NCBI GenBank assembly: GCA_002774315.1
Contig: PEYP01000066.1
Coordinates: 1-6,469, forward strand
Reading direction: 5' to 3'
Source of the DNA: Candidatus Stahliibacteriota bacterium CG08_land_8_20_14_0_20_40_26
Lineage (GTDB): Bacteria; Hydrothermota; UBA3073
DNA: 6,469 nt
The position numbers and the translations under genes were made by a program. The number at the start of each line of letters is the position of its first letter. Within the stretch, counting starts at the first letter, position 1. Below the pieces are notes generated by a model that had not been told where the DNA came from, searched no databases, and saw nothing but the letters and a program-made list of their open reading frames with translations. Shown here piece by piece: positions 1-4,887 of the stretch.

Positions 1-26
1 ATTAGACATTAGAAATTAGACATTAG
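1..26. repeat. 12-bp direct repeat, two copies
   Basis: The word ATTAGACATTAG occurs at 1-12 and again at 15-26, separated by two bases. It is cut by the window edge, so the array may continue to the left. It is a short AT-rich tandem repeat with no evident coding role. Confidence 0.8.
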
Positions 27-132
27 TCATTTTGGGTGTCTCTTTAAGTCCCTGTTAATTTTCTTTCTTTATCTTTAGTGTCTTCCACGTACTGTTTTTC
101 CCTTTTTCCTTTATCCTTTTTCCTTGTTATAA

Positions 133-317
133 GTGTCCTTCGTGGGCCATCTTTCAGTGAACTCCGTGTACTCCGTGGGCTATCTTTTAGTGAACTCCAT
201 GGGCTATTTCTCCTACTAAATGCACGAAATTCACGAAAATTCTTATTTATTTCCATCATTTTGTTAAACTTATTTTATCTATATTTAGTGTACTTCGTGT
301 CCTTCGTGGGCCATATT
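133..317. repeat. ACGAAG/ACGGAG-type interspersed repeat cluster
   Basis: An 18-bp word starting GTGTCCTTCG occurs identically at 133-150 and 297-314, with degenerate versions between (ACTCCGTGTACTCCGTGGGC at 161-180). CACGAANNNCACGAA at 223-237 is inverted relative to TTCGTGNNNTTCGTG at 294-308, giving an imperfect inverted repeat with a long loop. The same family recurs upstream of ATPase A: the 16-mer CTTCGTGGGCCATATT is identical at 302-317 and 1898-1913. ATPase A is thus bracketed by this repeat family. Confidence 0.75.
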
Positions 318-364
318 TTCCTTTTAGTTGGTATTGCCTTTCGTATATTCTTGTATATAGCATT

Positions 365-442
365 TGTAGGCACACCTGTCCCGTCACCGGCGGGAAATTT
401 AATTTGTGCTACATTTTTGCACAGTTAAAAACTGTGCCTACA
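365..442. repeat. Palindromic element with alternative hairpins
   Basis: TGTAGGCACA at 365-374 is matched by a perfect inverted copy, TGTGCCTACA, at 433-442, and by a one-base-shorter copy, TGTGCTACA, at 405-413. Inside are TCCCG (379-383)/CGGGA (391-395) and a perfect 8-bp hairpin GCACAGTT/AACTGTGC (419-426/430-437) with loop AAA. The 3' arms overlap, so the hairpins are mutually exclusive. No T-run follows on the minus strand, so I call this a palindromic repeat and not a terminator for ATPase A, although it starts only about 36 bp past that gene's stop codon. Confidence 0.65.
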
Positions 443-477
443 TTAAATGGGGTTCAGCTGCGTTCTAATCTTTCACC

Positions 478-1728
478 CTACCTGTCAATTTCATATAATC
501 TACAAAAAGGAATAAAGTAAATTTTTGTCATATTCATGGAAAGAGTACGCTCAAGTGACAAATTAACGATATATACCTTTTGGGGCCTGTATCTGTTAAT
601 GAAGTTTCTGAGGGCTCGTGTCATCTCTGGCTCTTTTAAGTGTCTAAATTTCGTTTCAATTGGGATCTGTGTTCTTCCAATGTCAATCACAAAATCTACC
701 TCAGCACCATCCTTTGTGCGCCAGAAATGTATCAGTGTAGGGCCTTCAAGAAACCTTCCCTTCAAGATATTAAATACAAAATTCTCAAAAACTAAACCCT
801 TCTCATGTGGATTGTTAAGGTTACCGAAAACTCCTATAGCATAGTTTCTTAAACCTAGGTCATGGAAATAAAAAATCGGGGTTTTAGTAATTTCCTTACG
901 AATATTCTTATAATACGGTGTTACCTTTTGCAAGATAAAGGTCTTTTGAAGGTACCAGATATAATTCTTTATTGTCTTCTGGGAAATACCAAGTGTCCGA
1001 GAAACTTCAGAGGTATTAAATAATTGACCAATCTGTGCAGCTGAAACTTTTACTAAATAACTGAAATCTTCGCTTTTTCTAATCTTTAAAAGATAAGTGA
1101 TATCTTTCTCGAGATAACTCTGATATATCTCATTGATTATCTTCCTTTTCTCTTTTAGAAGATTCTCGAGTACTACCCGTGGATATCCACCAAAATTCAG
1201 ATAATCATCCAGAAGGTTGGCTGCACTTTCTCTATCAATTGAAAGAAAATCTAAAATCCTATTCTCGTATTTATAGTCTGTTCTGAAATTAACAAATTCT
1301 TTAAAGGACAAGGTTGAAAGCTCAAAAATCCTTTTTCTACCCACAAGGGATTCGTGAATCTCTTCCTTCAATTCAACACTTCCTGAACCTGAAACAATGA
1401 ATTTATAAGGAAGATGCATGTCATAAATACCTTTTAGAAAAATCCCAGCATTTTCCTTTCTTTGAATTTCGTCAATGAAAACAAATCCTCTTTCTCCCCC
1501 TATCTCTAACTCGATCTTTTTGATCAAGGCCGTCTGTGAGGCAAAAAACTGCTTATCAGACTCAATATCAAGATTCAAAAAGACAGTTCGCTCCCCTTTT
1601 TTCTCCAGATATTCTTTCAAAAGGAGCATTAAGGTAGTCTTTCCTGCCTGCCTTGGACCAACTATAAAACTGATCTCTTTCTTTGAAAGATGCTCTTTCA
1701 ACTCTGGGAATAGTTCTCTTTTAATCAT
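478..1728 (-). CDS. AAA+ ATPase, AAA_14/DUF4143 type (ATPase A)
   Basis: A 416-residue protein with the complete family layout. The P-loop is GPRQAGKTT (24-32), Walker B is FVFIDE (82-87), the sensor-like VSGSGS is at 112-117, the arginine-finger-like LVGR at 128-131 and the family signature LSFKEF at 140-145. GGYP follows at 180-183. A winged-helix-like region covers about 230-270 (TSEVSRTLGISQKTIKNY). The C-terminal PD-(D/E)xK-like domain keeps E315, D345 (EVDFVI) and E358/K360 (IETK), so the nuclease-like site looks intact. Start ATG 1728 is preceded by AAAAGG (1734-1739) with 5-base spacing, and a consensus promoter lies about 47 bases upstream of it. No signal peptide or membrane segment is seen, so it is probably cytoplasmic. 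The family is common in bacteria and archaea, often in several copies, and its biological function is not established. It stands alone and is not co-transcribed with a visible partner. Confidence 0.93.
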   Translation of the reverse strand: MIKRELFPELKEHLSKKEISFIVGPRQAGKTTLMLLLKEYLEKKGERTVFLNLDIESDKQFFASQTALIKKIELEIGGERGFVFIDEIQRKENAGIFLKGIYDMHLPYKFIVSGSGSVELKEEIHESLVGRKRIFELSTLSFKEFVNFRTDYKYENRILDFLSIDRESAANLLDDYLNFGGYPRVVLENLLKEKRKIINEIYQSYLEKDITYLLKIRKSEDFSYLVKVSAAQIGQLFNTSEVSRTLGISQKTIKNYIWYLQKTFILQKVTPYYKNIRKEITKTPIFYFHDLGLRNYAIGVFGNLNNPHEKGLVFENFVFNILKGRFLEGPTLIHFWRTKDGAEVDFVIDIGRTQIPIETKFRHLKEPEMTRALRNFINRYRPQKVYIVNLSLERTLSMNMTKIYFIPFCRLYEIDR

Positions 1729-1781
1729 ACTTACCTTTTAACCCGAGTTTTTTAAAACTTAATGTATAAAATTCTCGTATG

Positions 1782-1810
1782 ATTATATCATAAATTTTGA
1801 CATTTGTCAA
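1782..1810 (-). promoter_or_regulatory. Sigma70-type promoter of ATPase A, with overlapping palindromes
   Basis: On the minus strand the -35 box TTGACA (1805-1810) and the -10 box TATAAT (1782-1787) are both perfect and separated by exactly 17 bp. Transcription should start near 1775, giving a leader of about 47 bases. Both boxes lie in palindromes: TTGACA-TT-TGTCAA at 1797-1810 and TATGAT-TAT-ATCATA at 1778-1792. These may be operator half-sites, but no regulator is encoded nearby to test this against. Confidence 0.85.
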
Positions 1811-1906
1811 GGAAAAATTTTTAACTCCCACGGAGAACACGGAGGGCACGGAATTTTTTTATTTTTTCGTTTATTAGTTTTTCGTGGACTCCGTGTACTT
1901 CGTGGG
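1811..1906 (-). terminator. Large imperfect inverted repeat (ACGGAG family) next to the ATPase A promoter
   Basis: Arm 1827-1852 (CCCACGGAGAACACGGAGGG and on) pairs with arm 1881-1906 (TTCGTGGACTCCGTGTACTT and on), about 21 of 26 positions matching, with a 28-base AT-rich loop. On the minus strand the stem is followed by AGTTAAAAATTTTTCC and then the -35 box of ATPase A. It therefore sits where the terminator hairpin of repeat R sits for other genes, although the sequence is unrelated. The terminator role is inferred: the loop is long and the T-run does not directly follow the stem. Confidence 0.5.
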
Positions 1907-1947
1907 CCATATTATTTTCAGTCTCTTAAGAGCCTCTTATCTACCTG

Positions 1948-2029
1948 AAGGATAAAATAATAAATTTTCGTCCTTTTATCAAGGACAATCTATCTACATT
2001 ATTATAATCTAAATTATACAAAAAGTCAA
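1948..2029 (-). repeat. Gene-less copy of the ATPase C promoter and leader
   Basis: These 82 bp match 6184-6265, the promoter and leader of ATPase C, at 79 of 82 positions without gaps. The copy ends at the AAGGA of the leader. The downstream half of the leader, with its Shine-Dalgarno site and start codon, is absent and no gene follows. Downstream (1921-1947) is unrelated sequence, then the inverted repeat and separate promoter of ATPase A. It looks like the remains of a cassette that lost its gene. Confidence 0.85.
2001..2029 (-). promoter_or_regulatory. Orphan sigma70-type promoter
   Basis: On the minus strand: TTGACT (2024-2029), 17 bp, TATAAT (2001-2006). It differs from consensus at one position and from the ATPase C promoter (TTAACT) at one position of the -35. 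Any transcript would start near 1994 and run through about 265 non-coding bases before the start of ATPase A, crossing the inverted repeat at 1827-1906. It may be a second, distal promoter for ATPase A or a relic. Confidence 0.65.
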
Positions 2030-2031
2030 GG

Positions 2032-2065
2032 AAAAACGGAGATTGCTGAAAGAGTCAGCAATCTC
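2032..2065 (-). terminator. Intrinsic terminator in repeat R, copy A (behind brnTA)
   Basis: A perfect 11-bp stem, GAGATTGCTGA (2039-2049)/TCAGCAATCTC (2055-2065), has a 5-base loop. On the minus strand it is followed by CG and then five T (2032-2036). It lies about 290 bp past the brnA stop and two bases before the -35 box of the orphan promoter. There is no U-run on the plus-strand side, so it fits minus-strand termination. Confidence 0.7.
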
Positions 2066-2119
2066 TGATTCCACAGATTAAAAGTCGATTACACAGATTC
2101 TCCAATTTACTCTCCACGC
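2038..2119. repeat. 82-bp repeat R, copy A
   Basis: It matches copies B (2959-3040) and C (4687-4768) with one difference (CTGATTCCAC here, CTGATTTCAC in the others). It contains the terminator hairpin at its left end, then two CACAGATT words about 22 bp apart, and ends in CTCTCCACGC, where it runs into a 7-bp array. Near identity over a non-coding 82 bp means recent duplication or gene conversion. Confidence 0.93.
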
Positions 2120-2160
2120 TCTACGCTCTACGCCTTACGCTCTACGCCCTACGCTCTATT
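2112..2160. repeat. 7-bp tandem array, first part (CTCTACG type)
   Basis: Seven heptamers in strict phase follow the end of repeat R: CTCCACG, CTCTACG (twice), CCTTACG, CTCTACG, CCCTACG, CTCTATT. The last runs directly into the S palindrome. The unit length is not a multiple of three, so the open frames across it carry no coding signal. Confidence 0.88.
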
Positions 2161-2233
2161 TATCCCGTGAAATGCGACTTGTCCCGTGAAATGTCTGACT
2201 ATTTCATCGGGAAGCATATTTCACTGGGACGCC
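2161..2233. repeat. Nested palindrome S, copy A
   Basis: A 73-bp element folds as two stacked helices. Outer: TCCC-GTGAAAT (2163-2173) with ATTTCAC-T-GGGA (2218-2229), 11 bp and one bulged T. Inner: TCCCG-TGAAAT (2182-2192) with ATTTCA-T-CGGGA (2201-2212), 11 bp, one bulged T and an 8-base loop. Copy B (3117-3187) shares both ends and the outer helix with a compensatory base-pair change. It sits inside a 7-bp array, which continues on its other side. It resembles REP/BIME-type palindromes in form; I do not recognise the family. Confidence 0.75.
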
Positions 2234-2336
2234 CTACGCCCTACGCTCTCCGCCTTACGCTCTACGCTCTACGCCCTACTCCCTACTGCTTACTCCCTAC
2301 CGCCTACTGCTTACTGCCTACTGCCTACAGTCTGCA
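2232..2336. repeat. 7-bp tandem array, second part (mixed units)
   Basis: About fifteen heptamers run from the S palindrome toward the end of brnA. They start as CCCTACG/CTCTACG and change midway to CCCTACT/GCCTACT/GCTTACT, the type seen in the other two arrays. The array decays into GTCTGCA, followed by a C-rich run (2342-2353) just before the brnA stop codon. Interruptions such as CTCTCCG are point changes that keep the phase. Confidence 0.85.
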
Positions 2337-2355
2337 GTCTTCCCCCCCGCCCCAC

Positions 2356-2643
2356 TCAAGAAGCGGAAGATAACTCTTTCTCTACCTTTTCTGCCAGGAA
2401 TTCTTTCATCAGTGACTGGTAGGGTATCCCTCGCCTGTTAGCCAGAAGCTTTAAATCCTCTATAAGAAATTGGGGCATTCTTATAGAGATTGACTTTTCA
2501 GAGGGTTTCAGTTCTGGAAATCTTGCCCTTTTTGCCTTCCGCCAATCGATATAGTGGGTAGAGTCATGGGTAGCCCAAAATTCTCTTTCTTCATCCTCTG
2601 TTTCAAATCGGGGTATCTTCTTTTTTCTCTTTGTATTTCTCAT
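2356..2643 (-). CDS. brnA: BrnA/CopG-type antitoxin
   Basis: A 95-residue protein. The N-terminal half has the motif of CopG-type antitoxins paired with BrnT: a basic start, then FETEDEEREFWATHDSTHYIDW (residues 13-34), followed by KAKRARFPELKPSEKSISIR. The C-terminal part, about residues 50-90 (ISIRMPQFLIEDLKLLANRR and on), looks like a ribbon-helix-helix domain for DNA binding and dimerisation. Expected role: neutralise BrnT by direct binding and repress the operon. The start is ATG 2643, chosen because AAAGGAG (2649-2655) lies 5 bases upstream. The gene overlaps the 3' end of brnT by 41 bases in another frame, so the two are translationally linked. The much better ribosome site than that of brnT would favour excess antitoxin. 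Assignment is from sequence resemblance only. Confidence 0.9.
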   Translation of the reverse strand: MRNTKRKKKIPRFETEDEEREFWATHDSTHYIDWRKAKRARFPELKPSEKSISIRMPQFLIEDLKLLANRRGIPYQSLMKEFLAEKVEKELSSAS

Positions 2644-2911
2644 ATTCTCTCCTTTCTATTTTACTCATATCTCTTGCTGAAATAACCCTTATTTTGTCAT
2701 CTCTTGTTGTAAATACGATAAAGAGTCTTCTACCTGCAAGAGTCTTTCCTAATACATAGTATCGATCCTCTTCTATTGAATGGCCTTTATCGTAATGGAC
2801 TATAAGCCAGGGATCGAAAAATACCTCTTCACACTCTTGATCACTAACCCTGTGTTTTTCCCAATTTTTACCTGTATTTCCTTCATCCCAATCAAATTTT
2901 TTTTCTCTCAT
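2603..2911 (-). CDS. brnT: BrnT-family ribonuclease toxin
   Basis: A 102-residue protein with BrnT landmarks: FDWDEGNTGKNWEKHRVS (residues 6-23) followed by an EVFFDP turn, then GRRLFIVFTTRD and KIRVISARDMSKIERREYEK near the C terminus. Known family members are small basic ribonucleases of the RelE-like fold that inhibit translation until bound by BrnA. The start is ATG 2911. The open frame extends upstream to 2995, but that part crosses the promoter and repeat R and shows no family similarity. The -10 box ends at 2921, so transcription should begin about three bases before the ATG, and no Shine-Dalgarno site exists: the mRNA is probably leaderless. It is the first gene of a two-gene operon with brnA. 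Confidence 0.9.
   Translation of the reverse strand: MREKKFDWDEGNTGKNWEKHRVSDQECEEVFFDPWLIVHYDKGHSIEEDRYYVLGKTLAGRRLFIVFTTRDDKIRVISARDMSKIERREYEKYKEKKEDTPI
2649..2655 (-). promoter_or_regulatory. Strong ribosome binding site of brnA
   Basis: AAAGGAG lies 5 bases upstream of ATG 2643 and fixes the brnA start. It is inside the brnT coding region, in contrast to brnT, which has no such site. Confidence 0.88.
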
Positions 2912-2936
2912 TTGTATATGATTATAACATACACAA
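2912..2936 (-). promoter_or_regulatory. Predicted BrnA operator over the brnTA -10 box
   Basis: A 25-bp inverted repeat, TTGTATATG (2912-2920) and CATACACAA (2928-2936), with 8 of 9 positions complementary. The 7-bp spacer holds the -10 box. A dimeric ribbon-helix-helix protein bound here would cover the -10 box and start site. Autorepression by antitoxin or by toxin-antitoxin complex is known for brnTA loci; binding of this BrnA to this site is inferred. Confidence 0.65.
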
Positions 2937-2949
2937 TTAGATTTGTCAA
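2921..2949 (-). promoter_or_regulatory. Sigma70-type promoter of brnTA
   Basis: Perfect TTGACA (2944-2949), 17-bp spacer, perfect TATAAT (2921-2926) on the minus strand. The -35 box is two bases from the T-run of the terminator in repeat R copy B, so the previous unit ends where this one begins. The expected start site near 2914 leaves almost no leader before ATG 2911. Confidence 0.87.
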
Positions 2950-2951
2950 GT

Positions 2952-2986
2952 AAAAAATGGAGATTGCTGAAAGAGTCAGCAATCTC
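2952..2986 (-). terminator. Intrinsic terminator in repeat R, copy B (behind ATPase B)
   Basis: Perfect 11-bp stem (2960-2970/2976-2986) with loop AAGAG on the plus strand, followed on the minus strand by CCA and six T (2952-2957). It is about 200 bp past the stop of ATPase B, after the S palindrome and a 7-bp array, and directly before the brnTA promoter. Confidence 0.72.
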
Positions 2987-3040
2987 TGATTTCACAGATT
3001 AAAAGTCGATTACACAGATTCTCCAATTTACTCTCCACGC
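2959..3040. repeat. 82-bp repeat R, copy B
   Basis: Identical over all 82 positions to copy C (4687-4768) and one base different from copy A. It lies between ATPase B and brnTA. Identity also extends loosely into the T-run and -35 box (TTGTCAAG-N-AAAAA on the plus strand), so the promoter-proximal edge is partly shared as well. Confidence 0.94.
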
Positions 3041-3046
3041 TTCACG

Positions 3047-3116
<70 letters not shown>

Positions 3117-3187
3117 TATCCCGTGGAATGTGACCCGCCCTGTGGAAGCAAAGCTATTCAACAGGGTAACTATTCCACTGGGACGCC
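3117..3187. repeat. Nested palindrome S, copy B
   Basis: A 71-bp relative of S copy A. Outer helix: TCCC-GTGGAAT (3119-3129) with ATTCCAC-T-GGGA (3172-3183), with the same bulged T. The A-T pair of copy A at 2170/2221 is a G-C pair here (3126/3175). The inner helix CCCTGTGGAA (3138-3147) with TTCAACAGGG (3157-3166) has one mismatch and has diverged in sequence while keeping pairing. The element directly abuts the stop codon of ATPase B (3188-3190). Confidence 0.75.
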
Positions 3188-4603
3188 TCACACCTCTAAC
3201 CCGGCAAGGAAGTAAGATACCGGCAAAATAGCTATGTTGTTAGTCTCGTCAAAAGCAAGTGTATCGCGAGACAGAATCACTCCACCACTGACCTTTTTCA
3301 ATCCTACTTTATCGTCCGAAGTAATTATCGGTTGATGCTTTGATTCAATATATAGATATGGACTCCGTTCTTTTATACATATAAAGTCTATTTCACACTT
3401 ATTTCGCCAGAATAGGACAGAATGAAAATACCGAATAAGATGAATACCAATAACATTCTCAGCGAGCTTTCCCTTAATTGCACTGTCCGTGAGTATTTTT
3501 CTTGTAGTAGCAAAGGAGTCCGGAGAGCCTCCACACCAGGCATTAAGAGTATGAAAAGTAAATGGATCGATGAAATAAACTTTCCTTCGTTTCCTGAACG
3601 AAATATCTCTACCGCCTAAACTTTTCGTTTGATAAAGACTTTTGAGGACAAAAGACGCCTCAAAAAAGTCTATGTATTCGGCAACTGTATTATGAGACCC
3701 AATACTTGTTAACTGCGTAATTACATCCCAGGTAACAGGCTCAAAACGTTTAGAAATCAAAGCATATAGGAGTTCTCTTGAATAAATCTCCCTCTTGCCT
3801 CCCTTGGCAATATCACCCAGAATTGTTTGAAGATAAGTATAAAAAACTGATTCGTCAATCTTTTCGTCTTTATGGTAGGATACCATTGACAGAGGATACC
3901 CACCACAAATAAGGTAGAGCTCAAATGCTCTTTTTATAATGTCGCCATGAAAAGAAATTTGTGTTACTGTATCGTGAATGTCCCTGCAAGAAAAGCCTGA
4001 TATGGTGGGTATTTCAATACCTGGCTGGACGGAAGCAAGAAAACTTCGGAAAGATAGTGGCAACATTTCAATATCATTTTTTTCGGGTTCTATACCTCTC
4101 CGACCTGGCAACCTATCTCCACCTTTTTTCAAATCTATACTGGATGAACCCGTAGCAACAAGGGTCACATTTCCAAGAATACCAAGGTCAAAAGCGGCTT
4201 TCACTCCAGTGCTCCAATCGGGTGTGTATGTCACCTCATCAAGCAGTATCCAGACTCTTTTGTGAGTATATCTCCGTATCCAGCCCAGATATGTCTTTAA
4301 CAAATCCGAAACATCCCGGTTGTCCTTTATACCTCCGATGTCGAAGGCAAAATAGAGAACTCTTCTTGGGTCAATGTTTTTGTCAAGAAGTTTTTTGATG
4401 GTTGCCTTAAGTAGGGTAGTCTTGCCAACCTGTCTCGGTCCACGGATTATATACACCCTATCTTCATTGAGACTTATCCTGCCTGCTGCTGGATGTGTTA
4501 TTTTAAGCGGAGAAACTGACAATGCCTTGATATGAGGGTCTGACTTCAAAGCAGTCTTATCCTCCCAAAAACGGTTTTGCTCAAGCAAAAGACTAAGTTC
4601 CAT
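3188..4603 (-). CDS. AAA+ ATPase, AAA_14/DUF4143 type (ATPase B)
   Basis: Counted from ATG 4603 the protein has 471 residues. The P-loop GPRQVGKT is at 55-62, Walker B WILLDEV at 118-124, ATGSSS at 150-155, the arginine-finger-like LPGRRG at 165-170, the family signature LPLSFRSFL near 181-189 and GGYP at 234-237. The C-terminal PD-(D/E)xK-like domain keeps E382, D406 (CEIDFI) and E420/K422 (YIESK), so it looks catalytically complete. Function is not established for the family. The frame also opens with TTG 4615, four codons upstream, but neither start has a Shine-Dalgarno site; ATG is preferred. A consensus promoter lies about 45 bases upstream. The sequence is clearly divergent from ATPases A and C, so this is not a recent tandem duplication. 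It is the only gene of its unit. Confidence 0.92.
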   Translation of the reverse strand: MELSLLLEQNRFWEDKTALKSDPHIKALSVSPLKITHPAAGRISLNEDRVYIIRGPRQVGKTTLLKATIKKLLDKNIDPRRVLYFAFDIGGIKDNRDVSDLLKTYLGWIRRYTHKRVWILLDEVTYTPDWSTGVKAAFDLGILGNVTLVATGSSSIDLKKGGDRLPGRRGIEPEKNDIEMLPLSFRSFLASVQPGIEIPTISGFSCRDIHDTVTQISFHGDIIKRAFELYLICGGYPLSMVSYHKDEKIDESVFYTYLQTILGDIAKGGKREIYSRELLYALISKRFEPVTWDVITQLTSIGSHNTVAEYIDFFEASFVLKSLYQTKSLGGRDISFRKRRKVYFIDPFTFHTLNAWCGGSPDSFATTRKILTDSAIKGKLAENVIGIHLIRYFHSVLFWRNKCEIDFICIKERSPYLYIESKHQPIITSDDKVGLKKVSGGVILSRDTLAFDETNNIAILPVSYFLAGLEV

Positions 4604-4648
4604 AAATATTGTCAATACACTGACACAAAATGCAAAGTTTCTGTCACC

Positions 4649-4677
4649 ATTATATCACAAATTTGGAGTTTTGTCAA
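4649..4677 (-). promoter_or_regulatory. Sigma70-type promoter of ATPase B
   Basis: Perfect TTGACA (4672-4677), 17-bp spacer, perfect TATAAT (4649-4654) on the minus strand. Transcription should start near 4642, giving a leader of about 39 bases. The leader contains an 11-bp palindrome TATTG-T-CAATA (4607-4617) directly before the start codon. The -35 box is one base from the terminator T-run of repeat R copy C. Confidence 0.86.
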
Positions 4678-4686
4678 GAAAAAAAT

Positions 4687-4878
<192 letters not shown>

Positions 4879-4887
4879 ATCTCTGGT

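Larger units (their letters stand above)
1..477. other. Gene-free stretch made of short repeats
   Basis: No credible coding sequence is visible here. The short open frames translate repeat words. The stretch lies downstream of ATPase A and contains a 12-bp direct repeat at the left edge, several copies of an ACGAAG/ACGGAG-type word, and a palindromic element close to the end of ATPase A. No promoter of the TTGACA-17-TATAAT type found elsewhere in the window is visible on either strand here. I see no clear T-run terminator directly behind ATPase A. Confidence 0.7.

Noticed and set aside
44..428. Open frames of 71 codons (minus) and 116 codons (plus) in the left gene-free stretch
   Set aside because: Both are translations of ACGAAG/ACGGAG repeat words and AT-rich filler on opposite strands. 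They show no ribosome site and no recognisable domain.
2167..2422. Open frames rich in Y-A-L-R-P-T and Y-C-L-L-P-T repeats
   Set aside because: They are readings of the 7-bp array, where three repeat units make seven codons; the other frames look equally repetitive. No start signal is present.
2912..2995. 28-codon N-terminal extension of BrnT
   Set aside because: It translates the promoter and repeat R; BrnT similarity begins at ATG 2911 and the -10 box lies inside the extension.
4604..4615. TTG start of ATPase B four codons upstream
   Set aside because: No ribosome site favours it, and an ATG follows in frame. It cannot be excluded, but ATG 4603 is the simpler choice.
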